Shown here: piece after piece, positions 11,307 to 22,891 of the stretch
Layout of the letters: each line of letters starts with the position of its first letter
Position numbering within the stretch: the stretch's first letter is position 1
Assembly (NCBI GenBank): GCA_028023455.1
Contig: JAQFVV010012990.1
Coordinates: 279,804 to 343,803 of the forward strand
Direction: 5' to 3'
Source of the DNA: Epiperipatus broadwayi
Lineage: Eukaryota > Onychophora > Udeonychophora > Euonychophora > Peripatidae
DNA length: 64,000 nucleotides
Program-made: the position numbers and the translations under genes
The notes under the pieces: model-generated
Databases searched by the model: none
What the model was told of the DNA's origin: nothing
Seen by the model: only the letters and a program-made list of their open reading frames with translations

Positions 11307-12844
11307 AACTTATATATTTCACATTATCCTTTTTTGTAAAGAAAATAATGCCATTCCCTATTCTTTTTTATAACAATGCAAATCAAAATATAATATAAAT
11401 TACATGATTTAACAATTTTAAATTATCAGCAATGTAATTTTTTTACTACACCAATGGCATCTATCATAAACTTTAATAATTAATAGATGCAGATGGTAGT
11501 GCTTAATAAATGCCTAACCAGACAAAGTCATCTTCATCTATTACTAAAGCTTATGTAAATGGCATAGATGTGGAGAAGGAAAAAAGTATGATGCTGAAAC
11601 AACATTAATTAATCTAAAGTCATACGATAGAATCATGTGATATTTTATTTTACAATAGCTACACAAAAATGGTAAGTTTTTTCTCTTGATAGTTGTAATT
11701 CTCAGTTTTCTTTCTTGTTGGCTTCTATTGTTGACAAATTTTTTTTTCTATTTTTAAGGCTTTAGAAGTTCTCCATAACACTTACTTCCAGGCTAATGTA
11801 CACAGTTAATTTATACATTTTTGTCATACAATATTTTCAGATTTCTCAAAGTGAAATTATTCACTTTTGCAATCTAATAATTTGCAGGCAGGCTAAAACA
11901 TATAATGAAATAATCATGCTTTTGGATGAAAACAAGACTTGTTGCAGTTAGGGGTATTCTTTATATTTTATTTGTGATCAGGTTACATTGCTGATGCTTT
12001 TGCTTAGCTTTTAGCTAAACTTAGCATATGATTTTCATCACATCCATTTTAGAAAACATTTTTTTACTTTTAATATGCTCTATACAGTTGAAATTCTGCT
12101 TCTCTGTTCAACAGCCTAATCAGAAGAGACTGCTACTGATTCCTTTAGCATTTGAGTTAAGAATGACTTCTCTCATAGTCTTCTTCAATATATGAATAAA
12201 AAATTTCTGCTACCAATTTCTTTAACAACATAAACAAAAATGACTGCATTTTACTAGATATTGAAGTGTACTGATTTACCCTGCCCCAACACTCTTTTTG
12301 GAATAATCCTATGGCCATATAATCACAATCTTGTCTTCCATATGACTGCATTAAACCCTAACCAATTAGGTTTATTTTACAAAATGCTTTTTTTTCCTCA
12401 CTTAAAATTAAAATTGCAAAATAACATATCAACAATAAAAAAAATTAAATCCCATTTGTAAGAAAAAAATTTTCTCTAGTTATTTTTTTTCTCAGACCAA
12501 AAACAAGATAATCAGTTAATTAAACTGATTTGAAAAACACTGACTTTTGTCTTGGAGAGAGAGATAAAGAGAGAAGAAAGAAAAAAGATTTAATTAATTA
12601 AAACAAAATTTAACAAAATGTAATTTTTTTTCTTTTTTTTTCAAATCTTGTGAAACATAAAACTTTACCTATTTAATCTTTCCTATCACCTTTTAAAATT
12701 TTAAATTAAAATTGTTCCATAAATTTTTTCAGAACTTATTGCAGAGAATTTTTCTCTCTCTTATTACTTTTCTTTAAAATTAGTAAATAAAATTATTGAA
12801 GAGAAAAAATAAAAGAAATTGTTTATTTTATTTTATATTTTTCT
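11307..12844. other. AT-rich DNA with an unnamed dispersed repeat
   Basis: The stretch 12090-12640 shares blocks with 3900-4460 (AACAAGATAATCAGTTA, AGAGATAAAGAGA, AACAAAATTTAACAAAAT). No open frame with a recognisable domain is present. Confidence 0.45.
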
Positions 12845-12955
12845 CTTTTTTTTTCCATATGTCATAGCATCGGCTGGATAAACCTACAACAACCATCTGC
12901 AACCAACTGCTTGCTTGCAAAGCAGCTGCACTGACCTCTTGGCTAGCAATGCTTT
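12845..12955 (-). mobile_element. tRNA-derived SINE, subfamily 1 (-), diverged
   Basis: The order is that of the 6751 copy: T run, CATATGTCATAGCATCGGCT, an altered B box (the TTCG core is lost), CAACCAACTGCTTGCTTGCAA, then ACCTCTTGGCTAGCAATGC. The A-box complement is still readable. No clear target duplication was found, so it is older. Confidence 0.8.
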
Positions 12956-13494
12956 TACAATATTTATAATAGTATAATTATCCATCTTATTCTTAATATT
13001 TAAACAAAAATTACTAGAATTTTTATATCATTTGACAAAGAAAAACATTTAATTAAATCAATTATTACTATTATTATTATTATTAAAAAACAATGTTAGA
13101 TTAAATTTAGCATTTTTCCATTAATTAAATACATTTCTAAAGAAATTTGTAATATATGACATAGTGAGAATTAACATTGTCTACAATATTACAATACATA
13201 TAAATATACATGAATTAAATACTGGCTAACACTTTACTAGTAATTATAAGTAAAATAGAAAATCATAAATTATAATACTAGTCACAAAAAAATAAATAAA
13301 TTTAAGTACAATTCTTCCACAACCATAATAATACAATATAATGCTATTAGTAAATAGGATAACAATTTGAAATTAGTGAAAGAAATTTACAAAACATTGA
13401 ATTGAAAAAAGACAAGAAAACAAACTAGTCCCTACAATTACAATAGCATATTTTGAAATGACAAATATTTTAAATGACATACAAATTATATAAT

Positions 13495-14228
13495 TAAACG
13501 GATGAAGAATGGAAAAGCTCTAGGGAATGGCAGAAATGTAGTCAATATTTTAAAAGAAGCAGGTGAAGAAATAGAAAAATTGTTTTCAAAGTCAAATGCT
13601 AAATATCTAATTGATAATGATATATTAGATTTATTGGGATAATGTAAAAGTCATATTGATATTTGAGCAAAACGAAAAGAAAATATTAGAGATTATAGAT
13701 CTTTTTAAATTCTGTACAAGATATTTATGAACTTCATATTTATACCTTTAAAGGCAATGGTCCAAAGTGACACAAAAGAATTAATCGGTAGAAGTTACCA
13801 GTATGATTTGGATTTGTCAATTATAAAAAGGCAATTGATTTGACAAGCAGTTTGGCTGTAGTTTAAACTTTTAAAACTTAGGACTAGATGTTGCCAAATT
13901 TGGAATAATAAGTAATTAGATTACATAATCAAAACTAAAAGCTTTATCATTGTTAAAGATATCTAAGAGATACCTTCTATCCAAAAGTTTTATAGCAGCT
14001 TAAATATGTTCTTTTGTGAATTAAAATAATACATTAAAAAAATAAAAATACATGGTGATTAATTAAGTATTTCGCAGGTGAAGTAGCTGTTTTTTTGCAA
14101 ATAAGATTTCAGAGCATCAGGAAATATTATCCAAAAGTTATCGGATGAAAGCAACAAAATAGAAATACAGATAAATATTAAAAAAAAAAAATTAAAAAAT
14201 GAGAAAATAAAGATTGATAGAAGTTAAT
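13495..14228 (+). pseudogene. Decayed RTE LINE, 5' portion
   Basis: This aligns with the reverse transcriptase of the LINE at 17.2-19.2 kb. AGAAGCAGGTGAAGAAATAG at about 13555 matches 18160, and GAAGTAGCTGTTTTTTTGCA near 14080 covers the region of the FADD box of the better copy. Frames are broken throughout by indels and stops. The match stops at about 14228, inside the segment equivalent to 18960-18990, where a palindromic element interrupts it. Confidence 0.75.
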
Positions 14229-14640
14229 GACTATTTTGCCTCTGTTGCATTATTAACACAAATGTAAGTGTAATCGATAAAAATAATCACGGAATCAATT
14301 ACAATGGTGTATTTCAGCAGAAATAACATAATAAGGGTACTAAACTCTCCATACAGTAGTGCTACCAAGTGTAAGCCTTCATAATCAATGGATTCAGGAA
14401 GATCTAAGTGCAGTCCTCTCAAATTCAAAGCTTCTCACTGATGAAAGCCACAAGCTAGAAACTGGTCTGTGGGTGTTAGATGAGTAGCTACTAGATACAG
14501 ATTTTATGCACAAACCTTCATGCATCCATTGATAATTTGGTGGCACTGCTGTATGGAGAGTTTGGTATTCTTATTAACAGCATGTGCAAGCATATGAAAT
14601 GGTGATCATGTGATGTTTTGACAGAAATACCTTAATTTTA
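14229..14640. mobile_element. Palindromic element family A, copy 1, inside a LINE
   Basis: Inverted arms carry CTCCATACAGTAGTGCTACC near 14347 and GTGGCACTGCTGTATGGAGA near 14550. The right end has the family signature AAATGGTGATCATGTGATG near 14598. LINE sequence lies on both sides, so this is a nested insertion accompanied by loss of about 110 bp of LINE. Exact borders are uncertain by tens of bases. Confidence 0.7.
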
Positions 14641-15065
14641 AAAATAAATATATGTTTGAAAAGGAAGTTTTTAATAAATCTATTCGTGATTATTTGTGAG
14701 TCTGAAACTAAGAAACTTAATATAAAAGCAATGTAGAGAATTCAGACAAATGTTGTGAATAATGAAGATATACACCAAATGAAATTCATGAACATGAAAA
14801 CAGAACATTCACCACAGGCATCACGGAAAAAACTAGAAGAGTAAAGTGAGGTTGGAACTGATAGTATCACTAGATGAGATAACAATGAAAGAACTGCTGA
14901 AAATTTAATATCGATTTAATAGTTTGCAAAAGATCTGGCAAAAGACCAACTGTGAATTGAATAGGTGAAATAAGAAAATTTGATGGAGTGCTGTAGACAA
15001 GAGAAAGTGTGGATTAAAAGCTGGATTAAACTTAGAGAGATAATATGGTAGATGCTTTTCTTTCT
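14641..15065 (+). pseudogene. Decayed RTE LINE, 3' portion
   Basis: After the palindromic insertion the match to the LINE resumes: TATGTTTGAAAAGGAAG matches 19110, and GGATTAAACTTAGAGAGATA near 15023 matches 19494. It ends near the region that encodes the C terminus in the better copy, without the GATGAT tail. Confidence 0.7.
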
Positions 15066-15199
15066 AATTGTAGCTGGAGGTCTAAGAAGTTATTTTTGTT
15101 GTTGTTGTCTGTCAAAAGAGAATTATCAGGAAAAACAGGATCTTTCCCATTTTTAAAACTCACAATAGTGTTTATATAAATTTCAACCCTAATTAAAAA
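15066..15199. other. Short unassigned AT-rich spacer
   Basis: A (TTG)n-like TTGTTGTTGTTG run lies near 15096. Nothing else is visible. Confidence 0.4.
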
Positions 15200-15211
15200 T
15201 AAGGAAACAAG

Positions 15212-15790
15212 TAGTATTTTTATATTGGACTATTTCCATCATCTAATATGTGTATTGAATGTCTTTAGAAAAATTTCACTTTATTTAAGTATTCCAAATA
15301 CATTCAACTATTAGTAATAGCACATATATGCACAATATTTTAAGAGATACTATTCTCCCCTCTTCTTCAAGGGTTGCTGGCCTGACCAGTGGGGGTACTA
15401 GCATGGGATTCGAACCTCAACCCTTAGATTCATGAATATTGAATTTTAAGGTAATGCTCTAACCAAGGTATTGCTGGTCTGACCAGTGATAGTACTAGCA
15501 TTACCTTAAAATTCAATATTCAAGAATCTAAGGGTCCAGGTTCGAATCTCATGCTAGTACTGTCACTGGTTAGGCCAGAAACACCTGAAAAAGAAGGGAG
15601 AATAATACCTCTCAAAATGTTGTGCATATACTAACCTGTTTGATGTGCTATTACTAACAGTTCAATGTATTTGGAGTATTTAAATAAAGTTAATTTTTTC
15701 TGAAAACATTCGATACACATATTAGATGATGGAAATAGTCCAATATAAAAATACAACTAGAACACCATCATCACAATTTTAGGAAAACAT
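15212..15790. mobile_element. Fold-back tRNA-like element, family G, with 12-bp target duplication
   Basis: Identical TAAGGAAACAAG lies at 15200-15211 and 15791-15802. Between them are two long inverted arms of about 260 bp, starting TTTTTATATTGGACTATTTC at 15218 and mirrored at 15730-15752. Each arm holds a tRNA-like unit: GGTTAGAGCATTACC (A-box-like) and GAGGTTCGAATCCC (B box) on the - strand of the left arm, and the mirrored CCAGGTTCGAATCTC on the + strand of the right arm. A non-mirrored tail of about 35 bp (...ACCATCATCACAATTTTAGG) follows the right arm. The length of the duplication suggests retroposition rather than cut-and-paste. Confidence 0.85.
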
Positions 15791-15802
15791 TAAGGAAACA
15801 AG

Positions 15803-16250
15803 TGTTTTGACTTCTGAGCAAAATTTTATGAATATATGAGTTTATATATGCAGAGACAATTGTCAACATTCAAAATTTAAATTAGCAAAGGGTCACTATT
15901 CTCATATGTAACACTTAAACCTTAATATTTATTGTTTGTGATGGACAAACTATCTTGCTTTTTAGAAAAATTGTGTATATGCAAAGATCACTTCAAAATC
16001 TCTTATAGAAAAGGAGAACTGAAAGAGAATGAAGACTTTGACAGGCTTGTCTCTTGATGAATAATGAGGTTTTGAGTTTTTCCATGTTTGTTATACCCTT
16101 CTGATAAGAATCGCTATATATACTCATTTGCAATAATTATTGGATTAACTAGGTTGGCTATTATCCAAAAGAATAATCCAAATTTAGTGAGCCTGGTTTG
16201 AACCCAGATCAGAAGCATTGCAGGTTGGAGTCCTATCATTGCACCTTGAA
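15803..16250 (-). repeat. Unassigned DNA with a tRNA-like segment
   Basis: Only one element is readable: on the - strand at about 16250-16193, GGTGCAATGATAGGACT and CTGGGTTCAAACCAGG are spaced like polymerase III A and B boxes. It is probably a SINE remnant; no poly(A) or duplication was found. Confidence 0.4.
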
Positions 16251-16604
16251 GTTATTTACATACATACATATATAAAAGGGCTGCAGAAAGGAGTTTGCTA
16301 TTAACTGAAAGGAGACCCTTTGATTCCTCTTGGAGGCCTTAAAGGAACCGAGCAGGGCAAATTACTAAGGTCCTCTCCATACATTCTTGTCATTGCAGCT
16401 GTTATTACTATGTGATTATTCATATAGTATATGAACATAGATGGGCTGCTCACCAACATGCATTAGCCAGTGTGGTGAGTTTATTGGCTTTTTACCTCTG
16501 AGTTTAAGATCAAGAAACACCATGGTCTTTCTTCTCAGTGCCTGATAAGGCAGAATGAATGTTTGTGTAAATGATAAATATTTTTCCAATACATATATAC
16601 AATT

Positions 16605-17256
16605 ATGACAGACAAAAATAAAGCATGGCCCTTATTCCCAGGAGGCTGTAAAGTCACCAACCAAGGCAGCAGTTGGTGGCCGAAGGCGGAGGGTGCTAAG
16701 AATCCCCTGATTGCGGACCCAGGCTGCCATTTGATGACTACTTTTTATATAGGTACTTACAACTCCAGATCAATTTCAAGTGAAGGAAGATTGCAAGAAT
16801 TAGAAGAAGAACTGTCTTATATTAAATGGGACATTATTGGACTTTAAAGTTAGAAGAAAAGGTGAAGAAACAATTGATTTAAAAAGTGGACATATACTCT
16901 ATTATAAAGGCACACATATTGGAAATACAAGTGGAGTAGGATTCATTATAAATAAAAAGTGGAAGAACAATATTGTGGAGATTTATGGTGTATTGGATAG
17001 AGTGGCAAGATTAGTTATACAACTTAATATCAGATACCAAATGCAGATAATTCAGGTTTATGCCCCAACAAGTTCTCATAGTGATGAAGTAGTAGAAGAT
17101 TTTTATATGGATGTACAAAAGGCTTTTGATCAGAGTAATTAGCATTTTAAAATTGTTATGGGAGACTTTATTGCTAGAATTGGCAGACAAATGAAAGATG
17201 AAATTGCTGTAGGTAATTTTGGTTATGGTAATAGAAATTAGAGAGGACATAGACTT
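16605..17256 (+). pseudogene. RTE LINE endonuclease domain, broken
   Basis: Frame 16605-16847 holds a leader peptide and the first endonuclease strand (TFYIGTYNSRSI..., then DIIGL). A small deletion near 16845 shifts the frame; 16837 onward continues with VRRKGEETI and LVIQLNIRYQMQIIQVYAPT. TAG stops at 17140-17142 and 17239-17241 interrupt this frame, which otherwise continues unbroken into the reverse transcriptase. The MGDFIARIG block between the two stops is the conserved GDFN-type motif of the exonuclease-endonuclease-phosphatase fold. This domain nicks target DNA to prime reverse transcription. Confidence 0.75.
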
Positions 17257-18828
17257 GTGGAGTTTGCAGAAAAAGAAAAACTTTATATTATGAATTCATT
17301 TTCTGAGAAAAATGTTAAAAGGAAATGGACATGGAAGCATCCAAATGAAGGTATAGCAGAATTGGATTATATTTTGGCTAACAGAAAATACATATTTCAA
17401 GATTGTAATGTTTTTAATAAATTTAACACAGGAAGTGATCATCGATTAGTAAGGTGTAAGTTACGTGTTAAAGTAAAACTAGAGAGACAAAAATTATTAC
17501 GAAAAACAATATTTACAGTTGATATTCCTAATCTTCAGAAACATTCTAATGAATTTAAATTAGAACTTACAAATAGGTTTCAAGTGTTAGGAGATTTTGA
17601 ACATGATTCAGATTTGAATGAAATTAATATGAAAATAACTGATACACTTTTAAAAACTGCAACAAAGATAGCTGGTAGAAAAAAGCAGCAATTGACTAAT
17701 AAAATTTCTACTGAGACTAGAGAATTTATGAAGAAAAGAAGGAATATGAAGATATACAAAAATTTTGTATTAAAAAGAATTGAATATCTCGAATTTTGTA
17801 AAATGGTACAGAAAAGAATTGAAAATGATAAAAGAAAGTATAACTGTGAAATAGCAAGGAAAGCTGTAGAAGAAAATAAAAGTCTGAAGAATGTTAAACA
17901 ACATTTTGGTATTGGTAGGAAATTTATATCTGCAATAAGAAAAAAAGATGGAATTATTACTAAAAAGAGAGATGACATCATGAAATTGGTAGAAGATTTT
18001 TATCAAGAATTATATAGTAATAAAGAACAAATACCTCCTATATCTATTACATCTTCCAAATTGCCCAGAATTTTAAATGAAGAAGTGAGACATGCAATTA
18101 AATGTATGAAGAAAGGAAAGGCTCCAGGAAATGATGGAATTATAATTGATATATTAAAAGAAGCAGGTGAAGAAATAGAAACAATTTTAGCAAAGTTATA
18201 TACCAATAGTCTAAATGATAAAGATGTACCGGAAGATTGGAAGAATGCAATAATAATATTAATATTTAAAAAAGGTGATAAAGAAGATATTAGAAATTAC
18301 AGACCTATCAGCCTTTTATCAGTTTTATATAAAATTTTTACCAAGATAATTACAACTCGTCTACAGAGAACATTGGATTTTCACCAACCAAGAGAACAAG
18401 CTGGATTTAAAAGTGGTTTTAGTACAATAGATCATATTCAGGTATTGAGAGAAGTCATAGAAAGGACAAATGAATATGAATTGTCATTATGTTTTGGATT
18501 TATAGATTATGAAAAGGCATTCGATTCTATACACACATCTTCAGTGATTAAAGCATTGGATCATCAAGGTATAGATCCAGGATATTGTCATATTTTAAAG
18601 AATATTTATAAAAATGCAACAGCAACAATTAGATTACATAATGATACTGGAAAAATCAACATTGAGAAAGGTGTAAGACAAGGTGACTTCATATCTCCAA
18701 AACTCTTTACAGCAGTGCTGCAAGAAGTATTTTGTGGATTAAAATGGGAAACAAAAGGAGTGAAAGTAAATGGAGAGTATTCAAGTCATTTAGATTTCGC
18801 AGATGATGTAGTTGTTTTTTGCAAATAA
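17257..18828 (+). pseudogene. RTE LINE reverse transcriptase, 523-codon open stretch
   Basis: The first ~60 residues finish the endonuclease (WTWKHPN..AELDYIL and the GSDHRLVR catalytic block). The reverse transcriptase follows: GKAPGNDGI, NYRPISLLSVLYKIF, the FIDYEKAFDSI catalytic block near residue 415, GVRQGDFISPKLF near 472 and FADD at 514-517. It copies the element's RNA at the nicked target. The first codon is GTG because the stretch is open simply from the preceding TAG. Directly after FADD an extra T in a six-T run shifts the frame and ends this stretch with a TAA. Confidence 0.85.
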
Positions 18829-19556
18829 TGCTTCAGAGCTGCAGGAAATGTTGCAGGAGTTAGCAGATGAAAGTAGAAAAGTAGGACTAAAGATAAATGT
18901 TAAAAAGACTAAAGTAATGTTTAATCGATTTGCTCAAAATATGAAAATAAAGATTGATTATGAAGAATTAGAAGAAGTTAACAGTTACAAATACCTTGGT
19001 CAGATTATTAATACAGATGGAAACATAATGGAGGAAATTAATCATAGAATTAAGCTTGGTTGGAGTGCTTTTGGTAGAAATAACTTGATACTAAAAGGAA
19101 ATATGCCTATGTGTTTGAAAAGGATGTGTGTTTTACCAGTTCTTACTTATGGATCTGAGACTTGGACACTTAATAGAAGAGCAATATAGAGACTTCAGAC
19201 CACTCAAAGGAGTATGGAGAGATGTATGTTGGGAGTAACAAGAAGAGATCGAAAACGCAATGTATGGGTAAGGCAACAAACAGGTGTTACTGACCTTATT
19301 GAAAAAATTAAAAGATTGAAATGGAGTTGGGCTGAACATATTGCTAGAAGAGATGATAATAGATGGACAATTGAAATTTTAAACTGGATTCCAAGAGATT
19401 GTAAAAGACCCAGAAAGAGACCACATGTGAGATGGATGGATGAAATAAGAAAAGGGGTGTTGTGGAGAAGAGAAGCTAAAGATCGGAGAAGATGGATTAA
19501 ACTTGGAGAGACCTTCATCCTGCAGTGGATTGATAATGGTTGATGATGATGATATA
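18812..19556 (+). pseudogene. RTE LINE C-terminal part and GATGAT tail
   Basis: In the +1 frame relative to the preceding stretch, coding resumes at FFANNASELQEMLQ, then SYKYLGQII, LPVLTYGSETW, a TAG at 19187-19189, then QRSMERCMLG, a WSWAEHIARRDDNRW block and RWMDE. It ends at TGA 19541-19543, inside TGATGATGATGAT. The thumb and C-terminal region of RTE proteins have this order. 5'-truncated copies of this end lie at 7675-7862 (-) and 21300-21545 (+). Confidence 0.8.
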
Positions 19557-20490
19557 TAAAAAAAATAATATTTACATGCTGTAAAAATTAATACTCTTAA
19601 GGATCGAAGAAATCAACACTAGATGGCAGTCTAATCATGATGGTTTCTTGGCTAACAGGTTTATCTGGGCATAGTTGCTGAGATATTCTTGACTTCGTTT
19701 AAGGAGAAGCCAAATACATCACATCACATGCATAATGAGACTCTAGTCAGTGTGCCTTCAGTTAATGGCAAACACTTTTAGAACAACAGTAGTACATTGA
19801 TGAAATTCAGTGGCTTTATACTATTGGGTTTCATTTTGAAAAGACAAACGTGAAAAAATACACAATGAATTATTATATGACTATGTAGATACAAGCACAG
19901 TAAAAGAAGTGAATATATAGCGACCGATGCAACATTATTTCACTTTCCAAGTTTATTAATAGGAGCATTTTTCTCGTTCTATAACTAAAGCTATTATAAG
20001 TTTGAGTTATAATATTCAAAACTATTTATTATATTGTTCAGACAAAAGTTCATACTTCTATATACTAAATATTACTGATCTTTGTAGAAAGACTGATATT
20101 ATTATGAGATGATTTAAAAGCTGTATGATTTGGTATAGTGGTGGGGCAGTTTCTGGAGATCAACTTTTACCGATTGCCCCTGAAATCTGTCACTTCCGGT
20201 ATTTGAGTTGTTTACGAACACCTGATCAATAAAGTTATTCTATTATTTTTAAAAAAAGATTACGCGATTTGCAGACCAACCAAAAGAAATCACGTGTCTG
20301 AAATTGTCTCCTTAAATATGCAAAAAAGGAGTTATTACCCAAATCATCTAAAAAGATTTAAATAATAAACATTTTATTTGACAATACTATACTTAATGCT
20401 TTTCAAAACTAATAAACGGAATATACTTCAAGCATGCTATGGTTTGACATTCAAAACCGTCCGCCTAACAGTTATATATAAATATATGAT
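19557..20490. other. Non-repetitive-looking DNA upstream of a possible first exon
   Basis: No gene is proven. The segment 20110-20230 is less AT-biased and contains a GGGGCA...TGCCCC hairpin (20142-20178) and a CACTTCCGG site (20191-20199) of ETS-factor type. This could be a promoter region for the open stretch at 20497, or 3' end sequence of an unseen transcript. Confidence 0.3.
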
Positions 20491-20496
20491 TTAAAC

Positions 20497-20668
20497 ATGA
20501 AAACATTATTTTTATTCCTACTTTTCTATGCCAGTTTTTTTTTTTTTTATATACCCACTGTTTATTTGTTATCGCACAGCTCTTTTGCATATGTGTGGAA
20601 TCTTGATAAAGTTTATCATAATTTAACAATTGGGGAATTAAAAAAAACTCCTTCTAGGGCAGCTCAAG
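20497..20668 (+). CDS. Possible first exon, secreted or membrane protein, unknown
   Basis: From ATG at 20497 the frame encodes a hydrophobic N terminus (MKTLFLFLLFYASFFFFYIP) typical of a signal peptide or anchor. A soluble-looking segment follows (VWNLDKVYHNLTIGELKKTP) with one N-glycosylation sequon (NLT). A fair splice donor (CAAG|GTAATG) lies at 20668/20669; without splicing the frame would stop at 20709. TATATATAAATATA lies about 25 bp upstream of the ATG. A 14-T run inside the exon and the absence of a recognised homologue or second exon keep this tentative. I do not recognise the protein. Confidence 0.25.
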
Positions 20669-20709
20669 GTAATGCGAAACTCATCAACCTTCTTTTACTT
20701 AAGCTATAG

Positions 20710-21295
20710 AAAGCAATTTTTGAATGTTTAAACTTCGTTGGAGCAACAGCCATGTTTTGCTAGAGGATAGAATACGAATGAAGTCTAGGCACAAATCTTG
20801 TTTGAAAACTTATGGAGAAGAAAAATCCAATTACGTTTACTACAGTAAACTTTATCAGAAGCTGTGAATTCATTTACTAATAATTCTATGAATTTTAGAA
20901 ATATAATTTTGCTAATTAAAGGAGAAGATAAAATGAATTCCTTTAGGATATGAAGGAAATTAATTATGCAAAAATATGTTGTTTTTTTCTTTTTAAATTT
21001 ATGTGAAAGCACCTATGTTTATATAAGCACATACATCTGCTTTGCTTTGATCAACAGTAAATGTGTTTTCAGCAATATATATATAAATCTCTATCTCACT
21101 TTCTTGAAACATATGAATAAGGACTTTTAACAAAGACAAATGATTTCTCTAATTACTGGGCTAGAAATAATCTCTAATTTTATAAATGATTAATAATAGT
21201 TATTAATGTATTCATCTGAGGTTATAGATGTCAAAGTTGCAAGAGCAGAAAGATTGACACTTGTAAATCAAAGTATAATAATACTATATATGTAA
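20710..21295. other. AT-rich DNA
   Basis: No gene seen. About 21150-21260 is related in inverted orientation to 10240-10345. Confidence 0.45.
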
Positions 21296-21299
21296 AAGA

Positions 21300-21545
21300 T
21301 TGAAGTGAAGTTGGGCTGGACATATTGCAAAAGAGATGATAATAGATGGATAATTGAAGTCTTAAACTGGATTCCAAGAGATTGTAAAAGACCCAGAAAG
21401 AGACAACATGTGAGATGGATGGATGAGATGAGAAAGTGTGCAGGGGTGATGTGGAGAAGAGAAGCTAAAGATCGGAGAAGATGGATTGAACTTGGAGAGA
21501 CCTTCATCCTGCAGTGGATTGATAATGTTTGATGATGATGATGAA
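21300..21545 (+). mobile_element. 5'-truncated RTE LINE 3' end (+)
   Basis: It starts at GATTGAAGTGAAGTTGGGCTG and is close to 19316-19556 of the longer copy, ending in TTTGATGATGATGATGAAG. It retains an open 75-codon frame over the RWMDEMRK and WRREAKDRRRWI segments. The abrupt 5' truncation is typical of LINE retroposition. Confidence 0.85.
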
Positions 21546-22004
21546 GCTTAATTTGGATAATAATTGTGAGTAGAGTGTATATTGATATAGCTAACTCTTT
21601 TTAATAATATAAAATTTTAAAACTCCGTGTTTTCAAAATTATCAATTCAAACAAATAAATAATGATCTGGGAATAATTATTTTTTTTATATAATCATTTT
21701 AAATCATTATCGTTTCCCAGCAGAATGAAAATCTGTCTGACCTTTATTCTCAGTTCTGTTTCATAGTATCTTTTTTCCACTTCATTCTAAAAAACTTTCT
21801 TATTGTCAAATTCACATGTAGTCTTTCTTTAGGTCTCTTATATCTTGTAAGATCCCATTATTATTTTTTTATACTATTATCTTTTGTAGTTTCTATTTAG
21901 TTCAATTCTATTTCACATTTTTAATTATCTCAATTATTTCACTGATATTTATGTTTCCTGCTTTTTTTATCCTAACATACATTTTTCCATAATTCACTCT
22001 GCTT
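21546..22004. other. AT-rich DNA
   Basis: At 21710-21860 there is a faint resemblance to the antisense LINE 3' end (CAGCAGAATGAAAATCTGTCTG, then ...CACATGTAGTC...), so a very old LINE fragment is possible. Nothing else is seen. Confidence 0.35.
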
Positions 22005-22490
22005 TCAGTCTTATCACAGAGGCAGAACCCTCCATACAGTAGTGCCACTCAGTGCAAGCCAGAGTAATCAATGAATGCAGAAAGGTTAGTGCATAAAATC
22101 CTTAGTTCCTACTCATCCAATATCCTCAGACTAGTTTCCATCTTCTGGATTTCATCAGTGAGGAGCCTTGGATCTGAGAACACTGCACCTAAAAATCTTA
22201 TGATCTAATGCAACTCTCCAGCAGTCACCTTTTACCTTATTAGCTAGATCTAGGTTCAGTGTTTTCAGATCCAAGGCTCATCACTGATGAATACCACAAG
22301 CTAAAACCTTGTCTGAGGATATTGAATGAGTAAGCACTAGATAGAGATTTTATGCACAAATCTTCCTGGATCCGTAGATTATTTTGGTTTGCACTGAGTG
22401 GCACTACTGTATGGAGAGTTTTGCCTCTGTGTAAATAGCTTCTATAAGCACAAGGAATGGTGATCACATAATGTTTCAGTTATCCTTATA
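22005..22490. mobile_element. Palindromic element family A, copy 2 (longest)
   Basis: Inverted arms include CCTCCATACAGTAGTGCCAC near 22030 and GTGGCACTACTGTATGGAGA near 22398, with GATCCAAGG/CCTTGGATC and CTCATCACTGATGA/TCATCAGTGAGGAG mirrored inside. The right end shows GGAATGGTGATCACATAATG. The centre holds a TAGGTTCAGTG sequence that weakly resembles a B box. Confidence 0.75.
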
Positions 22491-22827
22491 TTAATGGTAT
22501 AAGTTTTAGGTTCATGTGTAAGAAATTTTAGAACATATTTATCAAAACTTGTCTTTTTTTTGGTACATAGGTTTTCTATTACTAATCATTTGTACTGAAA
22601 CAGTCCACACAAACTTAATTCTATTATTAATTTCATCAATTATGTTTTTCATTTATGTGAATAATTTTCCCAAATAATTTATAATTTTTAACATTTTGTA
22701 ATTATTATTATCATTGTTTTTTTTTTCTTTATAAAAGTCATTTCACCATTTCGTAAATCTTATAACAGTTGCATGCTCTGAAACTTCTCTAGTAATGACC
22801 TGATAAATCAAATTAGATGTTGTTGAA

Positions 22828-22891
22828 TTTATACTTGATCTGGATTGACTTCTACCAGGAAAAGTCTGGATTGCCTTCTACCAGGAAAAGT
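22828..22891. repeat. Tandem duplication of a 26-bp unit
   Basis: CTGGATTGACTTCTACCAGG plus AAAAGT is followed directly by CTGGATTGCCTTCTACCAGG plus AAAAGT, one mismatch in 26. Confidence 0.8.

Larger units (their letters stand above)
16250..19556 (+). mobile_element. Near-full-length RTE-clade LINE
   Basis: A single non-LTR retrotransposon covers about 3.3 kb: a GC-richer leader, an apurinic-like endonuclease, a reverse transcriptase and a C-terminal domain, with the coding part ending in TGATGATGATGAT. The lack of a gag-like ORF1, the endonuclease of the craniofacial-development-protein-2 type and the GATGAT 3' end point to the RTE clade. The 5' boundary is a guess; the 3' boundary is the trinucleotide tail. 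Confidence 0.8.

Noticed and set aside
17580-18206. - strand frames of 67-133 codons
   Set aside because: Antisense to the reverse transcriptase of the LINE.
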